Shown here in pieces: positions 10,619 through 22,146 of a stretch of 64,000 bases of DNA. The notes beneath the pieces were generated by a model. That model was given only the letters and a program-made list of their open reading frames with translations, was not told the DNA's origin and made no database searches. Origin of the DNA: Calocera cornea HHB12733 (Eukaryota; Basidiomycota; Dacrymycetes; Dacrymycetales; Dacrymycetaceae). Position numbers and translations under genes: made by a program. The stretch covers positions 1 to 64,000 of the forward strand of contig KV423996.1 of assembly GCA_001632435.1 (NCBI GenBank). Direction: 5' to 3'. Numbering within the stretch: the stretch's first letter is position 1; each line of letters begins with the position of its first letter.

Positions 10619-11996
10619 CTACACTCGGCGGCTTTGCACGAAGCCCCGAACCTCTGACAAACTGGGACGATCTGCGATTTCAAATCCCCAGCACCGCTGC
10701 ATGAACTCCCACATCTCGTCATCCAGTGCAGGATGACAGTCGGGTGGTCGTTCCGGATTGATACCGCCGATTACATTACGCATGAGGTCCTACGGGGACC
10801 GAATGAAGTTGTAGTACGGTTCTCTGCCTGAGAGAACAGGCAATAGTAAGCACACGCAAGCGCAATAGTTACCTGAATTAACTTACTTCCAAGAAGGTCC
10901 GCATGAGCTGAAACACGTCACTTGACGGGGTATAGCCCTCTTCGGAATCGGCGAAGCCGAACATGGATGGGTCAACGAGTTCAAACGGAAGCCAGCGATA
11001 TGCAACTCCAGGGGCATCGTCCAATCCATCTTCGTATTCGGCTCCGTAATGCTGTTTCAGCCGCTCATGCCCGAAATCTCGAATGAGTGCTCGGGGCTGG
11101 CCGTGTGGTATCTCTATTAGGATGTTACTCTGTCAGATGGTACCGTATTCGTGAGTTACCTCCATTCGCGCGTAAAGAGATTCTCAAGCGACGTACACCC
11201 TTCAGGCCACCATGTATGATGGGCGGAGTACGAGAGTGCAGAAATTCAAGTGCTTTGATGACGTTCAGAAGATGCTGATGTTATCGCTCTGGACCGAACG
11301 AACCTACTAAGCGCACGTACCATGGCAAGTCGATCCGAGTTTGCTGCATGTTGGAGATACTGTATGATGTTGCCTTCCTCCATCCAGGCTGAAACGAGAC
11401 TGATGTGGTAACCTCCCCAACGGGTAAAGGGATAGTCCAGAATGTCAATTCCAAGAAATGGAACGATGTTTGGATGCTGAACATTGAAACACTTGCATGC
11501 TTCCCGAAGGCTCATCTGCACCTTTGTAAGTACCGTGTACGGAGGCAATTGAGGGGAAGCCACTACCCGATAAGCTGTCGCACCTGTCTTGTGAAATAGC
11601 GATTTCGATGCTACCAGGCCCCCATCCTTCAGCTCAACGCGATACACGGGTACATAACTGCCGCCTATACATGTCTTGCCAAGGTCATATGCCTGGATTC
11701 GATCATTGTATGTAGTTGCATTCCTTGGGAAACACATTGAACATGTCAGGCTCGGCGAGATCCCACTTGTAGCTGCACTGTCGGTGCTCTCTGGCTAGTA
11801 CAAAATGGGACCTATAAGCGACGTCGATAGTCTTACGACTGTCGAGGATGCAGTACAGGCGGATCAGGCCGGCTTCACTTCATCGCAATTGACAATGATC
11901 CTGCGAATAGGTGCATCAGCACCAATGACGCGATAAGCCTCATTTGTCTACTCACTTGACAGCACACGAGATACGTTGGGAGACGGCGTGAGACAT
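10619..11996 (-). pseudogene. ZPK1: broken Zn2Cys6-pseudokinase gene
   Basis: Reads from ATG 11996 leftwards to a stop at 10621-10619. The zinc-cluster exons are recognisable by alignment with ZPK5, but the first Cys is Arg and the codon where the fourth Cys should stand is TGA (11866-11864). A four-base insertion near 11708-11713 shifts the frame just after the CSYKWDL start of the kinase domain. A second in-frame stop (TAG, 10792-10790) lies in the C-lobe. Recognisable kinase blocks are GGLVASKSLF, NVQHPNIVPFLGI, SRTPPIIHGGLKG (catalytic Asp replaced by Gly), IRDFGHERL and the C-lobe ALDDEMWEFMQRCW. The transposon sits immediately 3' of its stop codon. The gene is dead; its nearest relative in the window is ZPK5. 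Confidence 0.85.
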
Positions 11997-12208
11997 TGAC
12001 ATTGTAGTGAACAGACATGAGATGGAACTCAAGAGGTCTCTAAACCTAGCTCAAAAAGGCAACTGCATAGCCTCGGGTGAACGCGTGCGTCTCGGGTTTC
12101 CGCGTCGTCAAAGCTTTAATTAGACGCTTGCACACACACCTCTCACATCTCCCTTCTGATCGTCCAGGGACATACACTCATTATAATACACAAGAATCGA
12201 TCAGGACG

Positions 12209-13593
12209 ATGGAGCCCGAAGCTCAAGTTGCTTGTATGAACTGTGTCGTTCGGTACGTGAGGTGGTCTATCAAGGGCGACGACGGCTCAGGACTGCTTTG
12301 TAGGGCGCGTGGATGCAATCGGGACGCCAGTACGTCCATTTGCCATCCATGCTCCAGCGAAGGGCTGGGATCGGTATGTATTACCTTGTATCACCTTGAT
12401 TGAGGGGATATCGATGATAACTCTTAACCCAAGTGCCGATATACCGAAGAGCGCTATTACGATGATCTCGGCGATATCCTGGAACCATCAATGAACTTCA
12501 ATGACCATCTCATGCCCTTCAACTGGGGCTCCATGGTCAAGTTCACTTATGGGTCAGTATATAGAGGTGATATGAAGGACGGCGGCATCGTCGCTGTCAA
12601 ATCTCTCTTCCGAGACGGTATGACGGGCGTTCTTGAAGTTCAAGTGCGTATCTCCCGTTGCCCCGAGCCGCCAAGAAGTACTGATTGCGATCCAGCTGGC
12701 CCTCAGGAACGCGTGGACCTGGTCGCACTTGGATCACCAGAATATTGTGCCTTTACTTGGCGTGGTTGACTATGCCAAGTGGTACCCTCCGCAAGTACCT
12801 CAACTCTGCCTCGTAACGACGTGGATGCCGGCTGGCAACATCATGGAATATCTGTCGAGCCATCCAGAAGCCGATAAGATCTCATTCGTAGGGCTGTATC
12901 CTGTGATTGTATGGGCACGAGCTAACCTCCCTCAGCTTCTGCATGCGGTTACGGGATTGGAATATTTGCATTCTCAGGTTCCGCCTGTCCTCCACGGCGG
13001 ACTCAAAGGAGTACGTTAATGTTCTCGAATCACACCAAAGCCTATGCTAATGAGCAGTAGAATAACATCTTGATTGATACCCAAACCGGCACTCCTCGGG
13101 CACGACTGAGAGACTTCGGTCATAGGCGGCTCCTCCAACAGTTCGTTGACAAACGAGAAAGAGAGTCCACATACCTACCTCCACTGGGAAATCCTCGCTG
13201 GATTGCCTTCGAACGTTTGAACCCCTGCAAATATGACATAGAGGAAGAATCAGATATCGAAAGTGTTCACAGCGATGTGTTTGAGCTGATGAGGACCACC
13301 TTAGAGGTAACTGCCGTCTTTCAGCAATTCCAAAGTACGGTTTTGACCATATCCAGGTTTTCACCGGACGTCGACCATTCTACGATGTTGATTCTGACCA
13401 CGCGGTGCTTCGCATGACGGACAAGGGTATCAACCCTGTCCGTCCACCAACAAACGAGACATCTCCCGAGGTTGATGACAGCATGTGGGAGCTCATGCAG
13501 CGTAGCTGGAACGGAGTCAGAAGCCAACGTCCCTCACTAAGTGAAATACGCGAAGCGCTGGAGTTGAGACTTGCGGGTGGCCACCTGGAGTGA
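12209..13593 (+). CDS. ZPK2: Zn2Cys6 zinc cluster fused to a pseudokinase
   Basis: From ATG 12209, the first exons give ACMNCVV, then ARGCNRDASTSICHPC, and the kinase exon begins CRYTEERYYDD. Together they make C-x2-C-x6-C-x8-C-x2-C-x7-C, within the Zn2Cys6 limits. The kinase part has a glycine-loop-like YGSVYRG, VAVKSLF (Lys kept), an alphaC block LRNAWTWSHLDHQNIVPLLG, and PPVLHGGLKG, where the catalytic Asp is Gly. It ends with RDFGHRRL and the C-lobe DDSMWELMQRSW. Introns interrupt HGGLKG/NNILI and the C-lobe as in the other copies. There is no C-terminal extension. I see no frameshift. It is probably a DNA-binding pseudokinase or a regulator of the active paralogues; that role is inference. 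Confidence 0.75.
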
Positions 13594-14254
13594 TGTCGAT
13601 GATATAGGGTGCCCTCCCGAGATTGGAAGAGTATGACAGAGACTTTCGGCGCCCGCAAAGGCGAGTCATTGGACTGTACATTGGGAGTGTGAGGTGCGAG
13701 GGAGCGGCGGTCTGGGAGGTTGGCAAGGAAGGACGGCCTTGCGACCGTCGACGGCGCATACATGTCGCATTGACCTAGATCGCCATATAGTACTACTAAG
13801 ACTAGAAAGCAGATATATTGGGAACCTTGATCCTAAGAGATGCAACGAGCACGCTTGTATCCTTGCCCGTGAAAGGCGATGCATGCCCTCGGCGCCGGCA
13901 GGAGCGCATATGGCTGGAGACACCGCTACAAGTATCGAAGAGTGCTGTTCCACTCAACACGCGGTACGTTCCTGGAAGAATAGCTATATATTTCGGTGTA
14001 ATCGGTATTGTTCATTCACTCACTTGACGGTGCATGCCATGCATTGCGACATGGTCGCTACTCGCAAGACAGGATCGCGCGAAAGAAGACGCGGGAAAGG
14101 AACTCAAATGGTAAGTGCACACAGCCTTTACGAACCCGCCTGTCCCCGTCATCGGGACTGATAATTAGTCAGAGCCTGTACGCACGCACACGCTACATTC
14201 TGTCTCATTCTACCATAGGCGCCGAGGCCTCTACTCAAATCTATTAACTGAAAA
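13594..14254. other. Intergenic with a relic of the OXA1 first exon
   Basis: Bases about 13836-13880 match 3942-3985, the first exon of OXA1, in the same orientation at roughly four of five positions (core agatgcaacgagcacgcttg). Neither start nor frame survives. The remainder up to ZPK3 shows no gene. Confidence 0.4.
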
Positions 14255-15652
14255 ATGGTGACAGAGGGTAAAGCATGTATGAATTGTGTTGTTCGGTAAG
14301 AGAGTAGCTTTCATGGGGAGCGGTACGAACTGAGGACGACTGCTTAGGATGCGCCCATGCAATACAAGCACTCCGTCTTGCACGCCGTGTTTGATTGATG
14401 ACCTCCGCTCAGTACCTGTCTTTCTCTCCTTTCAACTTTAATTAGGCTGATGTTGTGTGTCTGAATGAAGTGCCTATACGAGGCAGAGGGGTATCTCAGC
14501 GATCTCCACGATGTCCTGCCGCCGTCGGCAAACTTCAATGATCGGATTCTGCTTTTCAAAGACGGTTCGACCATCAATCGCCGATATGGTACCATGTATC
14601 GAGGCGATCTCAAGGATGGTGGCGTTGCTGCGGTTAAGGTTCTGTTTCGGGATGGGTCGAAAGGGGAGCTTGCAATTCAGGTCCGTGTGCCATCGCTCGC
14701 CCGTGAGACGCCCCGTCAACTGCACTTTAGCTCGTATTGAGAGCTGCTTGGGTCTGGTCACAATTGGACCACGTCAACATCGTGCCATTTCTCGGCGTCG
14801 TTGATTACGCCATACCCAGTCCTCGAAGAGCACATCAGCTTTGTATTGTTTCGACTTGGATGCCGGCAGGTGATATCAATTATCATGCACTATACATCGT
14901 GCAACTCAGAGTCTACGACGATGTCCCTCGTACGAATCTATCAGATGGCTGTAAGGGCATTAATCGATTTCCCTTAGCTGCTGGACACTGTGCGAGGACT
15001 TGAATATCTACATTCCCAAGTACCACCAATTCTCCATGGTGGTCTGAAAGGGGTATGTGTTCCATTCTCGATCCGAAAATAGATTATTTGAACCTCCGGT
15101 AGAGCAACGTGTTGATTGACACTCGAACGGGTTATCCGCGGGCCCGTCTGAGAGACTTTGGTCATAGACGGATTATTCAGCAGTTCGTCGAAGATCAAGA
15201 AGCGATGTCCTCATACATACCTCCGCTGGGAAATCCTCGCTGGCTTGCCTTCGAACGTCTGAAGCCATGGAAGTACGACATAGAGGAAGAGGGGGACATC
15301 GAAAGTGTGCACAGCGATGTTTTTGAGCTGATTAGGACATTCTTCGAGGTAATCAGTGCCTTTTCAGACTCTTCCAACGTCCATTTCTGACGATGTCTAG
15401 GTTTTGACCGGACATCCACCCTTCTTTGACGTTACCTCCGATCGTGCCGTGCTCCTCATGACCGACAATGGTCGAAATCCGGACAGACCACCTCCCAGCG
15501 AAGCTTCCCCGGAACTCGACGACGAGCTGTGGGAACTGATGCAGCGTGCTTGGAACCGAGACAGGAGCCAGCGTCCACCCCTGAGCGAGGTACGCGGAGT
15601 GCTGGAATCGAAGCTGGCGGCCGGCTGCTTGACTGAAACTGAAGTGGCTTGA
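14255..15652 (+). pseudogene. ZPK3: Zn2Cys6-pseudokinase gene with a frameshift
   Basis: A close relative of ZPK2. Exons from ATG 14255 give KACMNCVVR, MRPCNTSTPSCTPCLIDD and CLYEAEGYLSDL, so the cluster is C-x2-C-x6-C-x6-C-x2-C-x7-C. The kinase N-lobe is whole (YGTMYRGDLKDGGVAAVKVL, LDHVNIVPFLGVVDY, STWMPAGDI). Right after MPAGDI, at about 14870-14886, roughly seven extra bases shift the frame. The homologous sequence (IMHYTSCNSESTTMSL) resumes one frame over and joins the next exon LDTVRGLEYLHSQVPPILHG properly. The catalytic loop is HGGLKG, so it was a pseudokinase. The C-lobe to EVA at 15652 is intact. An unusual intron could rescue it, but I found none. Confidence 0.75.
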
Positions 15653-16004
15653 TTTTTGGGTTGTGTGGAGCGGGTTGCAGCGTTCTTAGCCGGGCAAATG
15701 CAAATCTCTGAATCTCACCGACTTGTGACTGTTGTAACTTATAATACCAAGACACCATTCCGGCAGTGCCATTATCCGTCCGCATCGCTGGCAGAGTAAG
15801 CACGTTAAATACTGTGAGGTAGATAGTGTGGAACAGCAGCTCCTGTCTTGGGCAATCGTCCTGGCCGTGTTCACCGTTCGCGCGCAATGATCAGGCGGAG
15901 CACCTGATTAGTTCGCACAAACGGTTGATCCGAGAGGCATGGGAATGACAATGGACAACGAGACAGTCTAGTCCCTCCAAAATAGCTGGACAACAGCGAC
16001 CATC
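15653..16004. other. Intergenic, upstream of the EthD gene
   Basis: No gene seen. The last 30 bases are shared with the duplicated copy upstream of 22147. Confidence 0.4.
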
Positions 16005-16473
16005 ATGCCGATCCTTCGAGGTCTACGTGCAACATTCCTGTTGACCAAGAAGGAGGGCATCACCGATGAGGAGTTCAAGAACCACTATCTCAACATCCAC
16101 GCGCCGATGAGTCTGGAGCTGATGAAGCGGCACGGGGTGATCTCGTACACGCATGTGCGTATCACAACGCTGTTGCAAGGTCGACAGAGTGCTGATACTG
16201 ATTGGGCTGTAGCAATACCTGAGCGCCTCCTCGAAAGCCGAGCTCAGCTCAGCGCTGGGCGGGCACACGCCACAAATTCCGTACGACGCCGTGACGACGA
16301 TCGGGTTCCCAAGCCTGGAGGCGTTCAAGGCATTCCTTGCGGACCCCGAGAACCTCGGGAGGCTGAGGGAGGATAGTAAGAACTATGCGCAGGCGGGGCC
16401 GGGGACGGTGCAGATTGGGTGGGGGGAGGAGTGGGTCGTTATTCATGAGGGTGATGTAGTAGGGGAGGCGTAG
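16005..16473 (+). CDS. EthD-domain protein, intact copy
   Basis: Exons 16005-16154 and 16213-16473 give 136 residues. The start MPILRGLRATFLLTKKEGIT, then EEFKNHYLNIHAPMSLELMK, is a typical EthD dimeric alpha/beta-barrel opening, with the conserved F-x2-H-Y-x4-H pattern. A second half, VTTIGFPSLEAFKAFLADPE ... YAQAGPGTVQIGWGEEW, closes the barrel. EthD proteins are small cytosolic ferredoxin-like folds, often enzymes or accessory factors of polyketide or ether metabolism; the substrate here is unknown. The gene is followed by a truncated copy of the helicase 5' end, and the pair is repeated at 22.1-23.6 kb, where this gene is broken. Confidence 0.82.
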
Positions 16474-16919
16474 AGGGGAGGGCGGAGAGGCGGGAAGAGT
16501 TGCGTTGCATGCTTGGTTGTGAATGTACGATCCCGCGGCCATGAGCTCCAGATACAAGATGTACGAGAAATGAGACGCCAGAGGCCGAGCTGCGATAGAG
16601 ATGCCGCGGGCGGGGCGTCCAGCGACAGAGGAACTGCCACTTCAAAGTCAATTGGAATCCCATCCTAGGTCTGGATAAGTACGATCCAGCACGCACGGGG
16701 CAAAAACTGGCGTGTAGAGAAGTTGAGGTGGCATAAACCCAAGGAGAAAGCCGAGCGGTGGTCGTCCGTCGCACGGACCGCCGGTGTCGGCGACTCCCCC
16801 GCCCCCGCGCGTCAGCATTCGGCTCATCAGGGCCTAATCGATCCACCTTCCTGGTCAAGATTTCAATCCTTCACCATTAGAACACTGTATCACTACCCAC
16901 TATCTACTCCCACAGATCC

Positions 16920-17405
16920 ATGCCGCCCCAAAAGTACATCGTCAAGTCCGGCAACGCAGGCAGCAGCAGCAAGCCCTCGCCGCTCCCATCCAAAGCGCCA
17001 GTCGACCCGCCAAAACCGTCCGACGCGCCCCCGCCGCTCTTTCCCCCGGGGGTGAAGACGCCCCTTGCACTGCTGTACGAGAGGTAGGAATGGTATTTTC
17101 GCTGATGTGGTGGGGCATGTGCTGAGGATGGACGGTAGATGTCAGAAGAACGGTTGGGAGAAGCCGTTTGTCGATCCTGTGCGCCCCCCTTCCATCCCCT
17201 GCCGTACATGGCATAGCGTACTGCACACCAACAATCCCCGCAGAAACAAGATAAAACAGGAACATTTGACTGCTTCATCACCGCCCGGAAGCGCAACATC
17301 AGGGACTCGGGGAGGATGGACAGAGTGGGCTGTATTCGAATCCTGCGCCGGAGGCTACATAAGACGGCGCAAGATGCCAAACACTGGGGTGCGACGTATG
17401 GTTAG
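16920..17405 (+). pseudogene. Truncated 5' copy of the DEAH helicase gene
   Basis: Exons at 16920-17083, 17139-17178 and about 17246-17405 match the first three exons of the helicase at 23089 (start MPPQKYIVKSGNAGSSSK, then CQKNGWEKPFVDP and TGTFDCFIT). The third exon has compensating indels (VGCIRILRRRL where the parent has TVVLHPIPPLE) and ends at TAG 17405. The homology stops shortly after. A short peptide of about 120 residues could be made but would lack every helicase motif. Confidence 0.8.
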
Positions 17406-17732
17406 CTCGTACTCGTCGTGTCCCGTCCCATTTGCTCCTTTACCTTCCCCGCTCGCCCTTCCCTCCCCCCTCCCCCTTTTCCCTCTTCCTCCCCACCATC
17501 AATCCTTCCCACCTCGAAAGCGGAGTCCGATGCTCTTGTGCGTTGGCTCACCGGCACTATACTTCACAACGGAGGTACTTGACGACAAGGCCTGCATTAC
17601 CACAACTAGCGAGTTGACTTCACCTGCCCTGCTAGACATCTGTGGGACTCGCGCGAATAGCGGGTTGAACTAAGAACAAGAAAGAGGTCATTTGGCTGTC
17701 AACCAAAGGGTAGGTACTACTGCGCATACACT
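17406..17732. other. Intergenic between helicase fragment and ZPK4
   Basis: Pyrimidine-rich stretch from the old helicase intron (17430-17520), then unique sequence. No gene. Confidence 0.4.
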
Positions 17733-19203
17733 TCAGGCTACACTATGAGCATTGCCGCCGACCACACGACCTGGAATGTGCTTTCCTTCCCTGAAGAAGC
17801 AGTCGATTTCGTGAAGGGAAGGACGCTCATTAGGGTTCCTCCATGCCTGCTCCATCAGCGCCCAAGCAGCATCATTAACGCCATACGCTGGCTGTGGTGG
17901 ATTTCTTTTGGACAGAAGCTCGTCCAGAAGACCACCGTTGGTTCGAATTGATGGGTACGGCACTTGACCCGAGAGTATCTGTCAATATGAACAATTTAGC
18001 TCTGAGCGGATATGCAGATGAAAGACGGATACTGGAATCAAAGTTCGCATTAACTCGAAGATGTCACTTTGAAACGTTCGGGCAGCGGGATTGTGACGGA
18101 ACCCGAAGGAACCAGGGTTTACCCGCTCGAAGGCAATATAGTGTGGATTTCCTCCGTAGGATGTTGGGGTGCTCTCCGAAATCGAGTCGTCATCTACCTC
18201 CCCGTACGAGAGGCCGAAGTCAGTCAGACAGGCTCGAGCACGTTGGCTGCTGACAGCCAAGTCAACGAGAATGTTGTTCTAAGCAATGATCGTTGGTACT
18301 ATCTCATAGGAAAGGCAGATGTATGGGCCGTATAGCTACTTACGGGCTTGAGGTCGGCGTGTACAATGTCATGAGCATGCAGGTACGTGAGACCAGCGAC
18401 AATGTCCAGAATCTACAGTGATCAATAAGTAATGCAATATAGCCAAGAGGAAATGTTTCAGTTACCAGCGGCGTCAGTGACACATCAGGATGTTGTTGCA
18501 TATAATCCGTGACTATTCCCCCTTCCATCCATTGCGAGACGAGGGCAATTGTTCCGGTCGGACACGATGAGCGATATGGATCATGTTTCACCACCTTGTC
18601 GAAGTTGGCAATCCCCAAGAAGGGGACAATATTCTCGTGATTGAGCTTCTTCCAAATCCACGCTTCACGGACGAACAGCTAGAGATTCACAAAGGTCAGC
18701 CCCACCTGTCTACGGAGTAAGGAAGATGTATTCGCCAGTGTGAGTCTCTGCCACTCGTCTCTGTACCGCTCGGTTCGTGAAGCACCAAGTTCAGTCCCTG
18801 CATAGGTTGCGGGTGGAGTGCTTGGAACTTTCATTGCAACTGCAAGCTGAGCATCAAGGATTCCTTCATGAATCAACCCCGCTGCTCCTCCCATATCGGG
18901 TCGTAGTCGGCCTTTGTACACCAAGCGTGTCGCCATGACCTCGCTCCCGGGTGGAAAGAGCTTGTCTAGAAGCGGACCAAGCTCCCAAGTATTTGTGCAG
19001 CCCAACTGGCTTTGGTCAGAAATACCAATCAGGCGTAATAACCTGCACACACCGGTTCATTCTGGCAGAAACCACATATGGGCTGTAAGGCGGTACGGTC
19101 ACATGTACGGCGTCTGAAATTCGGGGGTCAACCAGCAGAAGAGAACGAGTGACTGATTGGCTCACCGTAGTCCGCACGGGATGCACGGGAAATTTGTGGC
19201 CAT
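17733..19203 (-). CDS. ZPK4: Zn2Cys6 cluster fused to a kinase, catalytic residues kept
   Basis: From ATG 19203 the exons 19203-19166, 19113-19053 and 19005 onward give NFPCIPCGLR, RRTCDRTALQPICGFCQNEP and LGCTNTWELG. The pattern is C-x2-C-x6-C-x8-C-x2-C-x6-C with a basic linker. The kinase part is the most divergent of the set. It has LAVAMKVP (Lys), VREAWIWKKLNHENIVPFLG, VSQWMEGGIVTDYM and DIVHADLKP with Asp present. These are followed over an intron by NNILVDL, CLTDFGLSYG, a substrate-binding region HYIAFERVNPGSFGF and the C-lobe NDAAWALMEQAWRNPNERPS. HxDLK, Asn and DFG are all present, so activity is possible. The intron between VAMK and the alphaC exon (about 18680-18790) is uncertain. 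No C-terminal extension. Confidence 0.72.
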
Positions 19204-19561
19204 ACTAGTAGACGTGCAGGCTACTTCAGGGGAGGGATATTCACAACGCTGGCCGGGCTTGACCCTGTGTCTGAGCTGGTACCGGAGGGGCGAGATTACA
19301 TATACTGGGACGGGGGTTGAGATGTAGAACACGACCCAGAAGAAGAGATGAAAATGACATGTTTTCTCCCACATTCCCAAAGCGTCATAAAAACCTGACT
19401 GAGATGGGCACATGGAATTGGAATGATACTTGGAAGAAAGGGGACTTCCGGTGGAGCCAGCGATCAAGACAGATCGGCATAAGTGCGGCCCTTTTGTCAC
19501 GAGTGCGGTTGATTGGTGAATATATTGGGGCTTATGCAGCAAATTCGCCGCTTACGTTACA
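19204..19561. other. Intergenic between ZPK4 and ZPK5
   Basis: It contains the ZPK4 promoter and the ZPK5 3' end. No other gene seen. Confidence 0.4.
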
Positions 19562-20967
19562 TCAGGAAGGACGATCGGCGAAGACCTCTCTGTCCAGGGG
19601 TTGATAGCGCTGAAGGAACACCCGTACTTCGGACAAATCGGGACGGTCCGTCAATACTAGGCTCCATGCACGTTCCAGGAACAGCCACATGTTATCGTCC
19701 AACGCCGGATGACAGTCGGGTGGGCGCTGGGGATTGATGAGGCGAATAGACTTGATAATCGCATCTTGATCACGCCGCACATTGTAGTACGGCATGCGTT
19801 CCGAAAGAACCTGCGCGGCAGTGAGAATAGAATGTGCAAGTCAGTAACAGAGCGGATTTACCTCCAAACAAGTTCTCATGAGCTCAAAGACGTCGCTGGC
19901 CACAGTGTAGGTCTCTTCCCACTCAGTGAACCCAAATTTGGAAGGACAGCAGTGCTCGAAAGCCGCCCAGCGATAAGCAAGGCTGGGAGGAAATGGTGAT
20001 TGCAGCTCATATTCCGCCCCGTAATTGATTCTTGCACGCTCGTGTCCAAAGTCGGTCAGAAGAGCCCGCGGGTGACCGGACCGCACATCTATGAGGATAT
20101 TGCTCTGAGAAAGTCCCGTGGCATGTGAGCGCTTGTAATCACAGCAAAATCGGAACGGATCGCACCCCTTTGAGCGCACCATGTATGATCGGTGGCGTGC
20201 AGGAATGAAGAAACTGGAGCGCATCCACCGCATTCAAGAGCTTAAGACCGTGTCAAGGAGGGAGTGCCATGGCTGGGCAGCAATGTGACTTACAAATCCA
20301 ATACGGTCTGCCTTGGGATGGCGGATAAGGTACTGCATAATGTTTCCTTCCTCCATCCAGGTCGAAATGAGACACACTTGCTCGAGACCAGAATAAGTGA
20401 TATACCGGAAATCGGCAATTCCGAGAAAAGGAACGATGTTCGGGTGTCGCACATTGAACCAGATCCATGCTTCGCGAAGGCTTATCTGCATGCCTACATG
20501 AGAAGCGGCGCTGAGATAGTGTCTCATTGGACACACCAGATATGCCGTTGCTCCCACTTGTGGCTGATTGTGGAAGAGCGCTTTGAGTGCCACGCACCCT
20601 CCCTCTTTGAGCTTGACCCTGTGCATACTTCCGAATCGACCGCCGACCCAGTTGCTCATCTCGGGGAATGGCTGGATGCGGTCATTGTAATTGCATTGTT
20701 TGGGGAATGCATCAAAGATGTACGACTTGGTCAAGTCCCAGTCATAGCTGCACTGTGCCATATTAGGTTTTGAGCCAGGAACCTTCGGACAGGCAGCTCC
20801 GGTGACGTACGACATCTGATGACCCTTGGCAAGCCCCGCAAGTGGGCTTACCTTCGTCACACTGCAGATTCCTGTCGATAACAAATTCATGGGTCTAGTT
20901 GATACAAAGAAGTTGTTTCTACTCACTGGACGGCACATCGTATACATGGAGGGACAGCGTGAGACAT
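19562..20967 (-). CDS. ZPK5: Zn2Cys6 cluster fused to a pseudokinase
   Basis: ATG 20967 starts MSHAVPPCIRCAVQ; the second exon gives LQCDEGKPTCGACQGSSDV and the third begins CSYDWDLTKSYIFDAF. This makes C-x2-C-x6-C-x6-C-x2-C-x6-C. The kinase domain has GGRFGSMHRVKLKEGG, VALKALF, ISLREAWIWFNVRHPNIVPF and CTPPIIHGALKG, with the catalytic Asp replaced by Ala. It goes on to ILIDV, LLTDFGHERA and the C-lobe ALDDNMWLFLERAW. It ends at 19562 without an extension. DFG and Lys are kept but the proton acceptor is not, so nucleotide binding without transfer is likely. ZPK1 is its dead sister. No frameshift seen. Confidence 0.78.
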
Positions 20968-22146
20968 CTTGAGTAAGCAGAGGAGTAAGCGTTCCACGTC
21001 AGCTGTCGAGAGACTCTGACAATTGCACAGCCCCAAGATATAACTTCTCCGATATCCGGGATTGCATGAGCAGAAATGATCAGAAATGGAAGCATCAGAC
21101 CATCACCGACTCTTCACTCTCCCGGATATACAATCATCGTACATGGACACGACGAGCCGACGTGTGGCAAAGATGAAGGCCTATACTGTATACAATCATC
21201 AACAAGAGGAAAAGGAGCCGGATGCACCGTCAGGCAAGACACTGAGCCCGGGTGTAGTTGCAGCTCTGTTGGTCGCGGCATTGGTTCCAGCCATGAAGGG
21301 ATGTTCAGGGACCCGGCATCATGCTCCGATGTCAGTTATGGGCAGGAGGGGACCAGGTGGTCGCCGCTGCCATGGGATCTTGTCCACCTTCCTGCCCTAC
21401 CTTGCGCCGACAACGCTTTCCCGTGGTCGCACCTCAAAGATCCGGGCTCTCAGATCTGCCCATCCTTCGGATTGACTTCACCTTTGATCAGTCACACCGA
21501 ACCGGACTCCTGGGGCAGCATGCTGGTCGTCGCAGGAGAAATGGCGCCTGACCACGAGTGCTTCGGGGCTTTTCGGAAGTCCCAGACATGACTCCCATGG
21601 CGTCCATGCGATGCCTCGTGCCCCGGGAGACCCGCCGACGTCCCTAAGGAGATCTCTCGTGAACACTGTTGCCGCTAGTTGTGCACGCAGCGGCACTGGC
21701 AAGCGGGCGTAGTTCTTATCAAGCGGGACCAAGAAAACGATCGACACACAAAAGGTAGTGTGTTATCCCTCTGTGTAGTGTACTGTAAGAGGCACGACTC
21801 CTTCGCAGCACATGACCGAAGCGAATCACTAGCAAATACTCTCGAACATGGTGGATGGCTCGGCTGCGTCGCACCATGTCGCATTACAAAGAAGCGCTCA
21901 GGCGGACATCTGTTGGCATAGGCCGTTTATGAAACGCAGAAGAGCTACGTACCCTATGATCCCGTTGGAAGCAGCAGCAGCCAGTGTTTGCTGGTTCTCG
22001 CCCCGACATGTCCACCTGAGCGTGTAAACTGTTTGTGTAAGCTGATCATGCGCTCATCCTCGGTTTGACCTATACACCAGGGTACAAGATTCCAGCCCGA
22101 TCGTCTGGCGGAAATCGGTCGCACAACCAGAACAGGAACGACCACA
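20968..22146. other. Intergenic, 1.2 kb
   Basis: Open frames at 21076-21591 on the plus strand and 21478-21747 on the minus strand show no family resemblance and no consistent introns. I assign nothing. The last 25 bases join the duplicated segment. Confidence 0.35.

Larger units (their letters stand above)
15980..17420 (+). repeat. Segmental duplication, copy A (EthD plus helicase 5' end)
   Basis: This segment and 22120-23580 share the order EthD gene, about 450 bp spacer, helicase exons 1-3. Shared spacer words include tcaatccttcaccattaga at 16863 and 23010. Copy A keeps EthD and loses the helicase. Confidence 0.8.

Noticed and set aside
21076..21591. Plus-strand open frame of 171 residues between ZPK5 and the EthD pseudogene
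   Set aside because: No recognisable family, no consistent introns, several overlapping frames of the same length; looks like chance in GC-balanced sequence.
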